A DNA stretch of 39,141 nt from Lachnospiraceae bacterium (GCA_004552595.1 SFNX01000007.1:1-39141), one strand, 5' to 3'; numbered from the stretch's first letter, positions 25,025-33,970 are shown. The notes: generated by a model not told the origin, from the letters alone. Program-made: numbers and translations.

Positions 25025-26080
25025 TTATTTCTTTTTGTTTTTATTTTTCTTTTTCTTTGCTTCTTTTCTTGCTTTTTTACACTCTTTTAATGTTTTATGT
25101 GATTCCCCAATACATTTACAAAGTTCATCACAGTCATCAAGGAACGTTGCGCCATCCGGAACCGCAAACTGCATCCTTCCGTTAACTACCTTTATATTCC
25201 ATGAATGGTCGGAATTAATCTCACCGTCTGCATTGATATTCATGATTTTATTATCTTTACGCTTAATGAAGATTTCCTTACAGGTTACGAAATCAACCTG
25301 TTCCTTATGTTTGTCAACAAGCTCACCGTGCATAAAATCCGAAAGGAAAGCCAATGACTGAAGGAAAGGAATTCTCTTGACTAATAAAACATTAATGTAC
25401 CCGTCTCTACAGTCAATTCCCTTTTTGATAGGAATAAATCCACCGCCCATACATACACTGTTTCCAATATAAATAAGCTTATAGTCACGACTGTAATCGA
25501 CTCCGTCAATATATACTTCATAGTCAACTGTAGGAGAAAACGGAAGTGCAATCATTGTACAAAAGCCATACATAATCGAAGGGCTTATTCCACCGATAAA
25601 CTTAAAAAATCTTGACATTCTCTCGATATTGGCCGCAACACCTACCGTGACAAATAACAGCTCGTTTTTAACGTAGTTATCATCTCCGTCAATTACACAT
25701 CTCATGAAATCGACGTTTCTTGTCTTAGCATCAAGAACTGCATTCAGATTTTCGAACTGCTTTCCCTGATCTTTAAAATTCTTAAGATAATCGTTAGTAA
25801 GTCCACAAGGATAAAAAGCAATTTCAACGTGGTCCATTTCCTCAACACATATTCCATCAAGTGCATTGGATAAAGTACCCGAACCACCACATATACAGAT
25901 TCTTACCGGCTCGTCATCAAATATGTCAAGCATCTCCTTCATAATCTGTGTCTCATGGCCGGATTCTTCTGTATTAAAAACGATTGCTTCAATATCTTCA
26001 CGCTTTGAAAGTTCTTTTCTGATATGTTCTGTTTTATCAGTTAATCCGGCTGCCGGATTAATAATAAATATATGTTTCAC
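25025..26080 (-). CDS. Diacylglycerol/lipid kinase-like protein with altered catalytic motif
   Basis: DAGK catalytic fold in the N-terminal half: FIINPAAG at the start, then CGGSGTLSNAL at about 64-74 where the family has GGDGTxNE/H. The Asp is replaced by Ser67. The later PxGxxND motif is kept as PCGLTNDYL. The C-terminal half is the beta-sandwich typical of the family. The tail is extremely lysine-rich (KEAKKKKNKNKKK), possibly for binding acidic membranes or nucleic acid. The start is GTG with AGGAG upstream, one base after the histidine kinase stop codon. Normally such proteins phosphorylate diacylglycerol or similar lipids; with the altered motif, activity here is uncertain. Length 351. 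Confidence 0.85.
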   Translation of the reverse strand: MKHIFIINPAAGLTDKTEHIRKELSKREDIEAIVFNTEESGHETQIMKEMLDIFDDEPVRICICGGSGTLSNALDGICVEEMDHVEIAFYPCGLTNDYLKNFKDQGKQFENLNAVLDAKTRNVDFMRCVIDGDDNYVKNELLFVTVGVAANIERMSRFFKFIGGISPSIMYGFCTMIALPFSPTVDYEVYIDGVDYSRDYKLIYIGNSVCMGGGFIPIKKGIDCRDGYINVLLVKRIPFLQSLAFLSDFMHGELVDKHKEQVDFVTCKEIFIKRKDNKIMNINADGEINSDHSWNIKVVNGRMQFAVPDGATFLDDCDELCKCIGESHKTLKECKKARKEAKKKKNKNKKK

Positions 26081-26081
26081 G

Positions 26082-28523
26082 CTATTCTCCTAAACTCTCT
26101 TTAATATTTGTAAGAATTTTAGTAACTTCATCGAAATCAAAAAGCTCTGCACTGTCAATTGCATCGTTTATTAAGTTCATAATGTTCTCATCACATTCAG
26201 CACACTGAAGCTTCTTAAGAACCTCTTCTGCCTTTGTTGTCTCAAATTCGTCATATAAGCTGATACACTCATTTATCATTGAAAGCATTTCTTCTTTTGA
26301 GAATTTAACCTTTTCTATCTTCTCTTCAGTCTTAAGCTTATCAACGATTTCCTTTAGTTCGCCTACAAACTGCTCGTATTTCATGACAAATTCGCTATGA
26401 TTTTCCTTAACGTATGCAATGTTTCCGTCTTTAGCCTCTATTTCAAGCCTGTAAGCCATTTCCCCTAATACATCGTTACCGATACTTCTCGAAGAACTCT
26501 TAACACCATGAACCTCTATTGCATAATTCTTAAGATCCTCTTTGGCATATGTTGAGTCAATTCTCTCTTTAATCTGCGAATATGACTTGACATATACTTC
26601 AATAACGCTTAACAAAATATCCTCGCTTTTACCGCAAAGCGTCATTGCCTTGTCATAATCAACGTTTTCAATCTGCCTTAACATATTTAGAAGATTTTCT
26701 TCATTCTCATCTACTGCTTGATTCTTATCGGCAACAGACTCCTCTTCTTCCATTGCTTCTTTTTTCTTATTTTCAGGAATCCATTTATTAAGTACTTCGC
26801 CAAGGCGCTCCGTATCGATTGGCTTTGATAAGTATTCTGTAAATCCGTTAGCCAAAAACATCTCGCTTACACCCTTTATTGCATTTGCTGTAAGCGCAAT
26901 AATAGGTACATATTTAAGGTAATCATCATTTGATGATCTTAAAATCTTAGTAAGCTCAACACCATCCATTTCAGGCATCATATGGTCAATAAATAAAATG
27001 TCAAAACTCTTGTCAGTTTCAAGAATATCAAGTGCTGCCTTACCGCTTGTGCATGTTCTGACAGAAAGCTTATACTGTCCCATAAGTCCCTTTGCTACTT
27101 TAAGGTTAGCTTCGTTATCATCAACGACTAAAACCTTTGCATCAGGTGCAATAAACTTTGCAATCTTTTTCTTACCGGATACAAAGCCTTTAAGAATGTT
27201 ACTATGTGAAATAACCACAAAGTCATCTGTACTCTCAGTGTCAATTACAGAGTTAAAGTCTTCAACTTTCTGACGCATTGATACATAAAACGTTGTACCT
27301 ACTCCGTATTCACTCTCAAGGGTAATCGAACCACCCATACTCCTTACAAGTCTCTCTGTGATTGTAAGTCCGATTCCGGTGCCTTCTATACGATGATTTC
27401 TCTCCATGTCAACCTGTGAGAATGCTTCAAAAAGCTTAGGCATGTCTTCCTTCTTGATTCCGATACCCTGGTCCTTAACAGTTATCTTAAGCATGATCTC
27501 ATCATCTGCAATCTTTTCATAATCAACGATAAGTTCAATATGTCCCTGATTTGAATATTTAACCGCATTGGTAAGCAGATTAAGTATTACCTGCTGCACT
27601 CTTACTTCATCACCATAAAGCTGAGTCGGCATATCTCTCTTAATACTAATCTTAAAATCAAGAGGTCTTTCACCGATTCTTACATCAATTGTATTCTGGA
27701 GTGAATAAAGTGGCGAAAGCAGGTTATAGCTCTGCGGAACAAGTTCCATCTTACCTGCTTCGATTTTTGAAAAATCAAGAATATCATTAATGATACTTAA
27801 CAGGTTATCTGATGAAAGCTTGATTGTAGATACATAGTCAAGCTGTTCGTCGGTAAGCTTAGTCTGCAAAAGCAAATCAGACATACCGCAAATTGCATTC
27901 ATAGGTGTACGGATTTCATGCGACATATTTGCAAGGAAATCTGTTTTTGCCTTTCCTGCACTCTTTGCTTCCTTACGCTTAATTTCAACGACCTTAAGAA
28001 GTTCCTGATTACTCTGTGCCTTAAGGGAAATAAACTTAACCATCGAATTGGACTTTTTTACTGCAAGCAGTATTGCCATTTCCGCAAAAACTACAATGAA
28101 CAGCTCAAATATTCTGTCTTCATGTATTCCGATATGACCTCTGGTGAAAAATACCTGGAATACTTTAATAATAATTATCGCATTAGCAATGCTTGAAAGA
28201 GCCTTATAGCTTCCCGTAAGCGCCACCGAAGCGCTGACAAGAATCAGTACTCCGTTAAAAAACTCATTTGATGTGCATACACTGTAATAAAGAGCCAGGG
28301 CAAGAAAGAACCAGCCATAAAACATTGCCCTAACGTCTGCGTCGCCTTTTTCATTAAGATATAAAAAGAAAAATATAACGAAGATAGATGAACATATGGC
28401 TGTCTTGGATATCATGTCAAATCCCGGCCAATGTGTCTTTACACTAAAAAAACCGGTAAACAAAGCTGCTACCGTGTAGAGTAAAAACAGAAAATGTTTT
28501 ATGTATCTGTCGTATTTATTCAT
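26082..28523 (-). CDS. Hybrid sensor histidine kinase with receiver and Hpt domains
   Basis: An 813-residue membrane phosphorelay protein. The N-terminal 160 residues hold about six hydrophobic helices. HisKA has H202 (ANMSHEIRTPMN). The ATPase domain shows QQVILNLLTNAVKYS, DQGIGI and GTGIGL. The receiver has D513 (LFIDHMMPEMDG) and KPID near 568. The C-terminal Hpt has H672 (IEVHGVKSSSRSIGN). Between HisKA and the membrane part there is only a short coiled coil and no PAS domain; a separate PAS-only protein is encoded two bases upstream. ATG has AGGGATAG. The Hpt end probably passes phosphate to a separate receiver, and the HD-GYP regulator is the nearest candidate. Confidence 0.95.
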   Translation of the reverse strand: MNKYDRYIKHFLFLLYTVAALFTGFFSVKTHWPGFDMISKTAICSSIFVIFFFLYLNEKGDADVRAMFYGWFFLALALYYSVCTSNEFFNGVLILVSASVALTGSYKALSSIANAIIIIKVFQVFFTRGHIGIHEDRIFELFIVVFAEMAILLAVKKSNSMVKFISLKAQSNQELLKVVEIKRKEAKSAGKAKTDFLANMSHEIRTPMNAICGMSDLLLQTKLTDEQLDYVSTIKLSSDNLLSIINDILDFSKIEAGKMELVPQSYNLLSPLYSLQNTIDVRIGERPLDFKISIKRDMPTQLYGDEVRVQQVILNLLTNAVKYSNQGHIELIVDYEKIADDEIMLKITVKDQGIGIKKEDMPKLFEAFSQVDMERNHRIEGTGIGLTITERLVRSMGGSITLESEYGVGTTFYVSMRQKVEDFNSVIDTESTDDFVVISHSNILKGFVSGKKKIAKFIAPDAKVLVVDDNEANLKVAKGLMGQYKLSVRTCTSGKAALDILETDKSFDILFIDHMMPEMDGVELTKILRSSNDDYLKYVPIIALTANAIKGVSEMFLANGFTEYLSKPIDTERLGEVLNKWIPENKKKEAMEEEESVADKNQAVDENEENLLNMLRQIENVDYDKAMTLCGKSEDILLSVIEVYVKSYSQIKERIDSTYAKEDLKNYAIEVHGVKSSSRSIGNDVLGEMAYRLEIEAKDGNIAYVKENHSEFVMKYEQFVGELKEIVDKLKTEEKIEKVKFSKEEMLSMINECISLYDEFETTKAEEVLKKLQCAECDENIMNLINDAIDSAELFDFDEVTKILTNIKESLGE

Positions 28524-28525
28524 AA

Positions 28526-30040
28526 CTATCCCTCAACAAGTAATACACATCTTTCAAGCTTGCCGTCTTTATCAAAGCTTACAGGAACATATGTATATGT
28601 GTATTGAACCTTACATATACTTAATGGCACTGAATATATACTGCCTTTCTTAAGCTGTTCCTTAATGTTCTGTGTATCTGTAATGAGCTTTATTTCATTC
28701 TCACAGTCTTTATCAGCATGCATACTGAGCATTTCAAATAATGCCTGCATTGGTCTTTCTTTGTCTGCTAATGTGTCAAGCTCACTGATTGAACTTGATA
28801 AAATCTTAAAAGTACCACTACTTAAATCAACGCTTATTACACTTTTAAAGTATTTTGAAGCCGCATTACTTACAAATATCTGGTCAAGAAGCATTTTGTT
28901 GTAATCTGAAATATCCTGATGATATCCGCGAAGACATAGACCTTCCCCTTGATATGAAGTATCCAAATATCCTCCGCATCTGACGACAATGTTGCCTCTT
29001 GTCGGGTGCTTGTATGTGTATGTAATCTCCATTGGCTTGCCACTTCGCATCGCGTCAACGGCATCGCTTACTATCTGTACGGCATCATCTGAAAGTCTGT
29101 CAAACCATGAATTATAAATTTTTTCGGGTGCTGTATTGAGAGAAACCCCAATAAGTCTTGCAGCAATATCATTAACATGAAACTTAGGTGCACCATTATC
29201 AAGAATAATTGCCCAAAGACCAATATTGCATATTGAAAGAGTCTCAGAAACATGATTATATGTTTCGGCCGTCCTTCTCAGTGGTGTTATGTCAATCATA
29301 CTTCTCTGAATTACAGGTTCCTCTTCACCTCTGTCAATAAGTCTTACTCTGCCGGTGCATATAACCTTCTTGCCATTTTTGTGCTTTACTCTGTATTCAC
29401 ACTCTATTGTTTCCTCTTCGCTTGTAATTGTTTTGATTTTCTCCTTAATCATTTCGGAGTCTTCTGCATATACAGTCTTAACGACACCGTCAAAGCCGTC
29501 TTCCTGCATTTCTTCCATCGAAGAATATCCAAGTATTGCTAACGCAGTATCGTTAACATATACAAGCTTATGAGAATTAACTGTGTACTGGAGAATTCCG
29601 CACGGAACTGATGTGAGATATCTGTCGAGTTCTATCTGAATGCCTGCGCTTGTCTTTTCCCTGTCAAGCATCTCCTGAATATCCTGCATAGTAACATATA
29701 CGGTATCAGCATCACCGTATTCGTTAATCACAGGAGACGCATTGCACTTAAAGGTATGATATGTTCCATCTATAAGCACCCTGGTCTCAAAATTAATTAC
29801 TTCTTTAATGTTAGTCAGCCTTTCAAAAGTAAAGAAACGCTGCGTATCTTCTCTGAATTTAGGATGTGCTCTCTCTATTGCATGATTTGCAATTTCGTCA
29901 AGTGACAGCTGCCTGTTGTTAAGGACAGGTATAATCTTATCACACAATACATTAACTGTTTTATCTGATAAATGTATCTCCCATACAACATCCACATAAG
30001 CTGCTAAACTTTCAAATAATGTTTTATTTAATGCTGGCAC
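28526..30040 (-). CDS. PAS-domain protein without an output domain
   Basis: A 504-residue soluble protein. Several PAS-like units can be seen: about 1-125 (ending in NEYGDADTVYVTMQDI), about 135-255 (CGILQYTVNSHKLVYVNDTALAILGYSS, with VICTGRVRLIDR) and about 265-395 (APKFHVNDIAARLIGV). A last partial PAS-like unit runs to the end. No GGDEF, EAL, HD-GYP, kinase or DNA-binding domain follows. The start is GTG with GGAGAAGGA. The stop is two bases before the hybrid kinase ATG, so the pair may act as sensor and kinase parts of one unit. Confidence 0.85.
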   Translation of the reverse strand: MPALNKTLFESLAAYVDVVWEIHLSDKTVNVLCDKIIPVLNNRQLSLDEIANHAIERAHPKFREDTQRFFTFERLTNIKEVINFETRVLIDGTYHTFKCNASPVINEYGDADTVYVTMQDIQEMLDREKTSAGIQIELDRYLTSVPCGILQYTVNSHKLVYVNDTALAILGYSSMEEMQEDGFDGVVKTVYAEDSEMIKEKIKTITSEEETIECEYRVKHKNGKKVICTGRVRLIDRGEEEPVIQRSMIDITPLRRTAETYNHVSETLSICNIGLWAIILDNGAPKFHVNDIAARLIGVSLNTAPEKIYNSWFDRLSDDAVQIVSDAVDAMRSGKPMEITYTYKHPTRGNIVVRCGGYLDTSYQGEGLCLRGYHQDISDYNKMLLDQIFVSNAASKYFKSVISVDLSSGTFKILSSSISELDTLADKERPMQALFEMLSMHADKDCENEIKLITDTQNIKEQLKKGSIYSVPLSICKVQYTYTYVPVSFDKDGKLERCVLLVEG

Positions 30041-30101
30041 GATTTTTCCTTCTCCAAATTATTGTAACTCTGTATTTCAGGTTAACAATGATTACCCTAT
30101 C

Positions 30102-30130
30102 ATTTTACTACAAAGTGTTTAATTTGTCTT
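30102..30130 (-). promoter_or_regulatory. Possible promoter of the PAS/histidine kinase cluster
   Basis: On the minus strand AAGACA (30130-30125), 17 bases, TAAAAT (30107-30102). The -10 is good and the -35 matches at four of six bases. It lies in the 101-bp gap before the PAS-only gene. Confidence 0.4.
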
Positions 30131-30141
30131 TATTATTTAAT

Positions 30142-31440
30142 CTACTCTTTATAGAGCGTATTTCCATTTCGTCCGTTTTCTTTTGTTGTATATAATGCTT
30201 TGTCGGCTCTCTTGAAAAGTGCTTCGTAATCAGTCATATCTGAATCGCATATTGCGATACCGATACTTGCAGAGATTGTAACCTCCCCCTGAGTTTTTAC
30301 AATTCTCTTTGTAAGCATTTTATTAAGTCTTGCAGATATTGAAACGGCATCATTTTCACTCTTAATATCCGTCATGAAAATCATGAACTCGTCTCCGCCC
30401 ATTCTACCGACAATATCACGGCCTTTAAATGAGTCATTAAGTACTTTGCCTACGTCTTCTAAAAGCTTATCTCCTGCCGCATGTCCGAATGTGTCATTAA
30501 CGTCCTTAAAGTGATCAAGGTCAATCATAATCATTGCGGCAAGCTTGCCCTCATCAGAGTTTGTAAGCATTGCTTCCTTTACAAGTTCCATTGCAGTGCC
30601 TTTATTGAAAAGTCCCGTAAGCGCATCCTTGTCAGCTCTTCTTTGAAGTTCAAGTTCACGCTTTTTAGCTTCATCAATATTTGATATTCTTCCGACAATT
30701 CTTGAGACATATCCGTCAACACCTCTGACACTTGAGATTGTGGCTCTGTACCAGTGGTACTGTTCATCTCCTTCAAAATAGTTGCTTCTAAAGTCAAATG
30801 AGTCGTTAAGATTTCTCTTGCTTGCCGATTCGATTACTGAAAATACTTTCTCAATATCTTCTTTATGAACACTTGGGAGCTCCTTTTTTGCTAAGAAATC
30901 CTTTAAGATTATTTCTCCGTTATTAAATATTTTATTTCCGAGTCTTATATTTAATACGTCTGTTCTTAAGTTAAGATCTACAAAATGTTCCTTTACTGAC
31001 TCACTTAAAATATTAAGTCTCTCGTTCTGTAAAGCAAGTTCTTCTTCAATTCGCTTTCTCTCTGTGCAGTCAAGTATTACACCTGCAACAAGCGGATATC
31101 CGTCAACCTTACCATACAGATTGGCTCTAATGTGTATCCATCTGATGTTACCGTCTCCCGTTACTGTTCTGAACTCATAGTCAACAGCGCCGTTGTCACT
31201 TAATATTTCATCAAGTCCTTCTTCAAACTGTGGAAGATCATCGGGAATAATGCTTCGTCTGATATCAACAAGCATTCTCTCAAGATCCTTATGTGAATAA
31301 GAAAGCATGCGGTATAACCCTTCATTCATGTACACCGGAATGAGCCTTCTGTTTTCATCTATCGCAAAGATTGCAACACCCGTAATTATACTTTCGACAA
31401 TCTGTGAAAGACTTGTCTCTCCTATTGAAATTTCCGACAT
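30142..31440 (-). CDS. PAS-PAS diguanylate cyclase (GGDEF)
   Basis: Makes cyclic-di-GMP from GTP. A first PAS unit covers about residues 8-130 (FRTVTGDGNIRWIHIRANLYG, cut here to the core GDGNIRWIHIR), a second about 145-262, and the GGDEF domain about 268-430. The active site GRMGGDEF (348-352) and DLDHFKDVNDTFGH are intact. The usual product-inhibition site R-x-x-D before GGDEF reads KGRD, so feedback inhibition is probably absent. No membrane segment is visible. ATG has GGAGG. It is 101 bp upstream of the PAS-only gene and may have its own promoter or share transcripts. Length 432. Confidence 0.95.
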   Translation of the reverse strand: MSEISIGETSLSQIVESIITGVAIFAIDENRRLIPVYMNEGLYRMLSYSHKDLERMLVDIRRSIIPDDLPQFEEGLDEILSDNGAVDYEFRTVTGDGNIRWIHIRANLYGKVDGYPLVAGVILDCTERKRIEEELALQNERLNILSESVKEHFVDLNLRTDVLNIRLGNKIFNNGEIILKDFLAKKELPSVHKEDIEKVFSVIESASKRNLNDSFDFRSNYFEGDEQYHWYRATISSVRGVDGYVSRIVGRISNIDEAKKRELELQRRADKDALTGLFNKGTAMELVKEAMLTNSDEGKLAAMIMIDLDHFKDVNDTFGHAAGDKLLEDVGKVLNDSFKGRDIVGRMGGDEFMIFMTDIKSENDAVSISARLNKMLTKRIVKTQGEVTISASIGIAICDSDMTDYEALFKRADKALYTTKENGRNGNTLYKE

Positions 31441-31629
31441 TATTATTTATCCTCCGAAAGTGTTTTCCGAAATTTCGCCACTGATTTGACGATACGGATA
31501 TAAAATACATTTTACCACACTTTACATGTAAAATATGCGACCTTTAGTATTTACTTAACACCATGTATAGTGTCACATATTGACGGCAAATTATCAACAA
31601 AAATATTCAGAAAAATGCTGGATTTTGTG

Positions 31630-32058
31630 TTATTTTGTTGCATTTTCTATGTTGTGCAAGAGGTCAATCAACCCTTTTTCTTTTATTATTGCAATCCCCT
31701 GCGATTCATCCCCAAGTACGATAAGATTATCTCCCGGATTGATATCAAATATTTTCCTTGCTTTAGCAGGAATGACAATCTGTCCTTTATCTCCGACCTT
31801 GACCATTCCAAAAACATGCTTTCCCTTCGGTGGCACGGCAAGTCCAATGTTGTCGCGTGATTTGTCGTACATTATCAGATCATCAATCGTCACCTCGAAA
31901 GTGTCAGCTAAAAGTCTGCATTTTTCAATATCGGGAAGAGATTCTCCGGTCTCGTATTTTGAAAGTGTCTGCCTTGAGACACCTATCATATTCGCAAGCT
32001 CTTCCTGAGAAAATCCGCGAAGCTTCCTAAGTTCGCTTAAGTTATCTGAAAAACTCAT
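31630..32058 (-). CDS. XRE helix-turn-helix / AbrB-type fusion regulator
   Basis: A 142-residue regulator with two DNA-binding parts. Residues 5-62 are a classic XRE helix-turn-helix (LRKLRGFSQEELANMIGVSR, QTLSKYETGESLPD). Residues 83-125 are an AbrB/SpoVT swapped-hairpin domain (GMVKVGDKGQIVIPAKARK, INPGDNLIVLGDE). ATG has AGAGGTAAAG. It follows the acyltransferase by seven bases and is probably co-transcribed, so it may control its own operon. A weak GC-poor hairpin overlaps its stop codon. The following 190 bp up to the GGDEF gene show no further gene. Confidence 0.93.
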   Translation of the reverse strand: MSFSDNLSELRKLRGFSQEELANMIGVSRQTLSKYETGESLPDIEKCRLLADTFEVTIDDLIMYDKSRDNIGLAVPPKGKHVFGMVKVGDKGQIVIPAKARKIFDINPGDNLIVLGDESQGIAIIKEKGLIDLLHNIENATK

Positions 32059-32065
32059 TTTTACT

Positions 32066-33148
32066 TTACCTCTTGTTGTTTTTTTCTTTTTTTATGCCTA
32101 ATACACACCATCTGATAACAGGAATTCTGCTGATAATGTTGTTAAGAATAAATGCTCCGAGGAATGCACTTATTGCAACAAGGATATATATTACTACAGG
32201 TGGCATATTGCCAGCATATGTTCTAAGGTAATATGCAGTCATCGCAAGAGTCGTGTAATGGAATATATAAAGACCCCAAGACTCTTTAATCATGAACTTA
32301 GTGAATCCATTTTCAAAGTTTCCCCACTTCTTCATTACGGTGAGTATGGCAAGTACTGTAAACCATGCAAAAATATTACATACAGGAGATTTCAGAACAC
32401 TTAATTCAACATATGATTCACCGTAATAAATCTTGGCAAACGCAATGCATGAAACAAGGGCTGCTGCGCTGTAGACTGGCCATCCTTTTTCGTTCTTCTC
32501 CATAACTTCATCATGAGAATAAACGAAATATCCTATAAAAAAGCCTATGCCATAAATTCCGAATCTGTAGACGCTAAGCATCGGCATGTTAAAAATTTGC
32601 GCGAAAATAAATATAACGACTGTAAGGGCGATTGATACTGCTACGCCGGCATTTTTGCATAAATTAAAGAGCTTGTCTTTCTCAAGCTTACGTACAAGGA
32701 CAAGAAGAAGGCTGTAAAGCCAGAGGAGCTGAATAAACCACAGAACTCCGGTGCCGCTTACACTCATTATCACGTGTCTTACAGGAAACGGCAATGCTAA
32801 CACTGAGTCAAGTCCGCCACCGATTAAGATATTGTAATAGCCTGTAATCCAGCCAAATACTAATAGTCCGATTGTTGACGGAACGAGAAGCTTTCGTGTT
32901 CTCTTCCTTATGAATTCCTTTTCACTAAGCTTGTCAAGCTCGTACCTTGCCGAGATGCCGGATACCACAAATAAAAGGAGCATGAACCACGGATATACGA
33001 TATACATAAAAATATCCTGTGGCTGATTGTCGCTGAATGGTCCGATAATTCCGAATTCTGTTATTCCGTTGAAAATGTATATTACATGGTATAAAACTAC
33101 GATTGCCACTGTAATAAAACGGATGTTGTCTAAGTAAGTTTTTCTCAT
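32066..33148 (-). CDS. Acyltransferase 3 family membrane protein
   Basis: Family members move acyl groups to sugars or other envelope polymers. About ten membrane helices are visible across 360 residues. The N-terminal RKTYLDNIRFITVAIVVLYH carries the family's conserved Asp/Arg and His (motif R/H near the first helix). I chose ATG at 33148, since AAAGGTGG stands directly upstream. A longer frame opens at 33214, but its extra 22 codons run through a terminator hairpin and are not convincing. It is followed by the XRE-AbrB regulator. The acceptor substrate cannot be read from sequence. Confidence 0.88.
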   Translation of the reverse strand: MRKTYLDNIRFITVAIVVLYHVIYIFNGITEFGIIGPFSDNQPQDIFMYIVYPWFMLLLFVVSGISARYELDKLSEKEFIRKRTRKLLVPSTIGLLVFGWITGYYNILIGGGLDSVLALPFPVRHVIMSVSGTGVLWFIQLLWLYSLLLVLVRKLEKDKLFNLCKNAGVAVSIALTVVIFIFAQIFNMPMLSVYRFGIYGIGFFIGYFVYSHDEVMEKNEKGWPVYSAAALVSCIAFAKIYYGESYVELSVLKSPVCNIFAWFTVLAILTVMKKWGNFENGFTKFMIKESWGLYIFHYTTLAMTAYYLRTYAGNMPPVVIYILVAISAFLGAFILNNIISRIPVIRWCVLGIKKEKNNKR

Positions 33149-33181
33149 ATTATTACCACCTTTGCCATTAATTTTAACACA

Positions 33182-33187
33182 ATTATA
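33182..33187 (-). promoter_or_regulatory. Possible -10 box of the acyltransferase gene
   Basis: A perfect TATAAT on the minus strand, 34 bp before the ATG. No good -35 stands at the right distance, because that space is taken by the terminator hairpin of the upstream gene. Confidence 0.3.
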
Positions 33188-33189
33188 GA

Positions 33190-33222
33190 AAGAAAAACTC
33201 CACTTTTCTACCAAGTGGAGTT
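33190..33222 (-). terminator. Intrinsic terminator of the UPF0340 gene
   Basis: On the minus strand AACTCCACTT (33222-33213) and AAGTGGAGTT (33205-33196) form a 10-bp stem with a seven-base loop, then TTTTTCTTTC. It lies 84 bp past the UPF0340 stop codon. Confidence 0.85.
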
Positions 33223-33305
33223 AACAAAAATACACATCCTATGTTAAATAATGTTGCGGTATCTCTTAACAAATAGTTTTCGTAAGCCTTCCTGTCGATT
33301 ATACG

Positions 33306-33848
33306 TTATACGTTGTCATCATTATACTCTGCTCGTGGTCCTCCGATATACTTAAGCCTTGTTCTTGCCGTAACAACATGCGCTTCTGAAAGCTTATCAA
33401 CCGAAAGTCTTACCGGAACCGCCACATCTCTTAAATGCATTCCAATAAGCGTATCACCTATATCAATTCCGCCTTCGGCCTTAATGTGTTCAACTGCAAC
33501 AGGTTCCTTCATATACTTGTATGCCATTGTTGCGAATGAGCCGCCGGCCTTTGGCTTTGGCACTACATTAACCATATCATATCCACGTAATAAAGCAACC
33601 TCCTTCTCAATAATGAGTGCTCTGTTTAAGTGTTCGCAGCACTGTGCTGCAATATAAATTCTGCTTTCACAAGCAGCTTCATAAATTCCTTCAAAAATTT
33701 CCTTTGCAACGTCAGGATTTGAATCCTTGCCTATCGAGCTTCCGATTACTTCACTGGTCGAACAGCCCACAACCATGAGCTCTCCTTCCTTCATTCCTGA
33801 CTTTTCAATAAATTCCTTCGTTAATATGTACGCTTCTTCTCTAATCAT
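33306..33848 (-). CDS. UPF0340 / TIGR01440 family protein
   Basis: A 180-residue cytoplasmic protein matching the conserved UPF0340 family (B. subtilis YwlG type), whose function is not established. Recognisable stretches: VVGCSTSEVIGSSIGKDS, AAQCCEHLNRALIIEKE, VPKPKAGGSFATMAYKY and the C-terminal TRLKYIGGPRAEYN. The cysteines in GCSTSE and QCCEHLNR are family-wide. ATG has AAGGACAGGA upstream. It is preceded by two tiny ORFs under one promoter and followed by its own terminator, so it forms a single-gene unit. Confidence 0.92.
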   Translation of the reverse strand: MIREEAYILTKEFIEKSGMKEGELMVVGCSTSEVIGSSIGKDSNPDVAKEIFEGIYEAACESRIYIAAQCCEHLNRALIIEKEVALLRGYDMVNVVPKPKAGGSFATMAYKYMKEPVAVEHIKAEGGIDIGDTLIGMHLRDVAVPVRLSVDKLSEAHVVTARTRLKYIGGPRAEYNDDNV

Positions 33849-33863
33849 TTCCTGTCCTTAATT

Positions 33864-33941
33864 TTACAAAACCTTGCTTCCGTTCACGTAAAGCTTAAAC
33901 GTAACTCCGAGTAACTCCGATGCTCTTCTGCACATCATCAT
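33864..33941 (-). CDS. Candidate 25-codon small ORF before the UPF0340 gene
   Basis: Starts with three consecutive ATG codons and ends 15 bp before the UPF0340 start. The peptide begins MMMCRRASELLGV and ends YVNGSKVL. The frame is open a further 13 codons upstream without a start codon. A 10-bp tandem repeat (33901-33920) falls inside it and encodes SELL/SELLGV-like sequence. No ribosome binding site of its own is seen; its ATG overlaps the TGA of the 10-codon ORF, so it could be reached by coupled translation. Confidence 0.35.
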   Translation of the reverse strand: MMMCRRASELLGVTFKLYVNGSKVL

Positions 33942-33970
33942 GCGTCCAAGAAAAATGTCAAAATATTCAT
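33938..33970 (-). CDS. Candidate 10-codon leader peptide ORF
   Basis: MNILTFFLDA, with a strong GGAGAGAGG at 33984-33976 five bases before the ATG. Its TGA overlaps the ATG of the 25-codon ORF. It is the first ORF on the transcript from the promoter at 33997-34025. Confidence 0.35.
   Translation of the reverse strand: MNILTFFLDA

Noticed and set aside
31580..32008. 142-codon plus-strand frame
   Set aside because: Antisense to the XRE-AbrB gene, whose two domains are unmistakable.
33149..33214. N-terminal extension of the acyltransferase
   Set aside because: The extra codons overlap a clear terminator hairpin, and the internal ATG has a strong ribosome binding site.
33901..33920. Tandem 10-bp repeat as a regulator site or CRISPR-like unit
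   Set aside because: Only two copies without a spacer; it can be explained as a small duplication inside the candidate short ORF.
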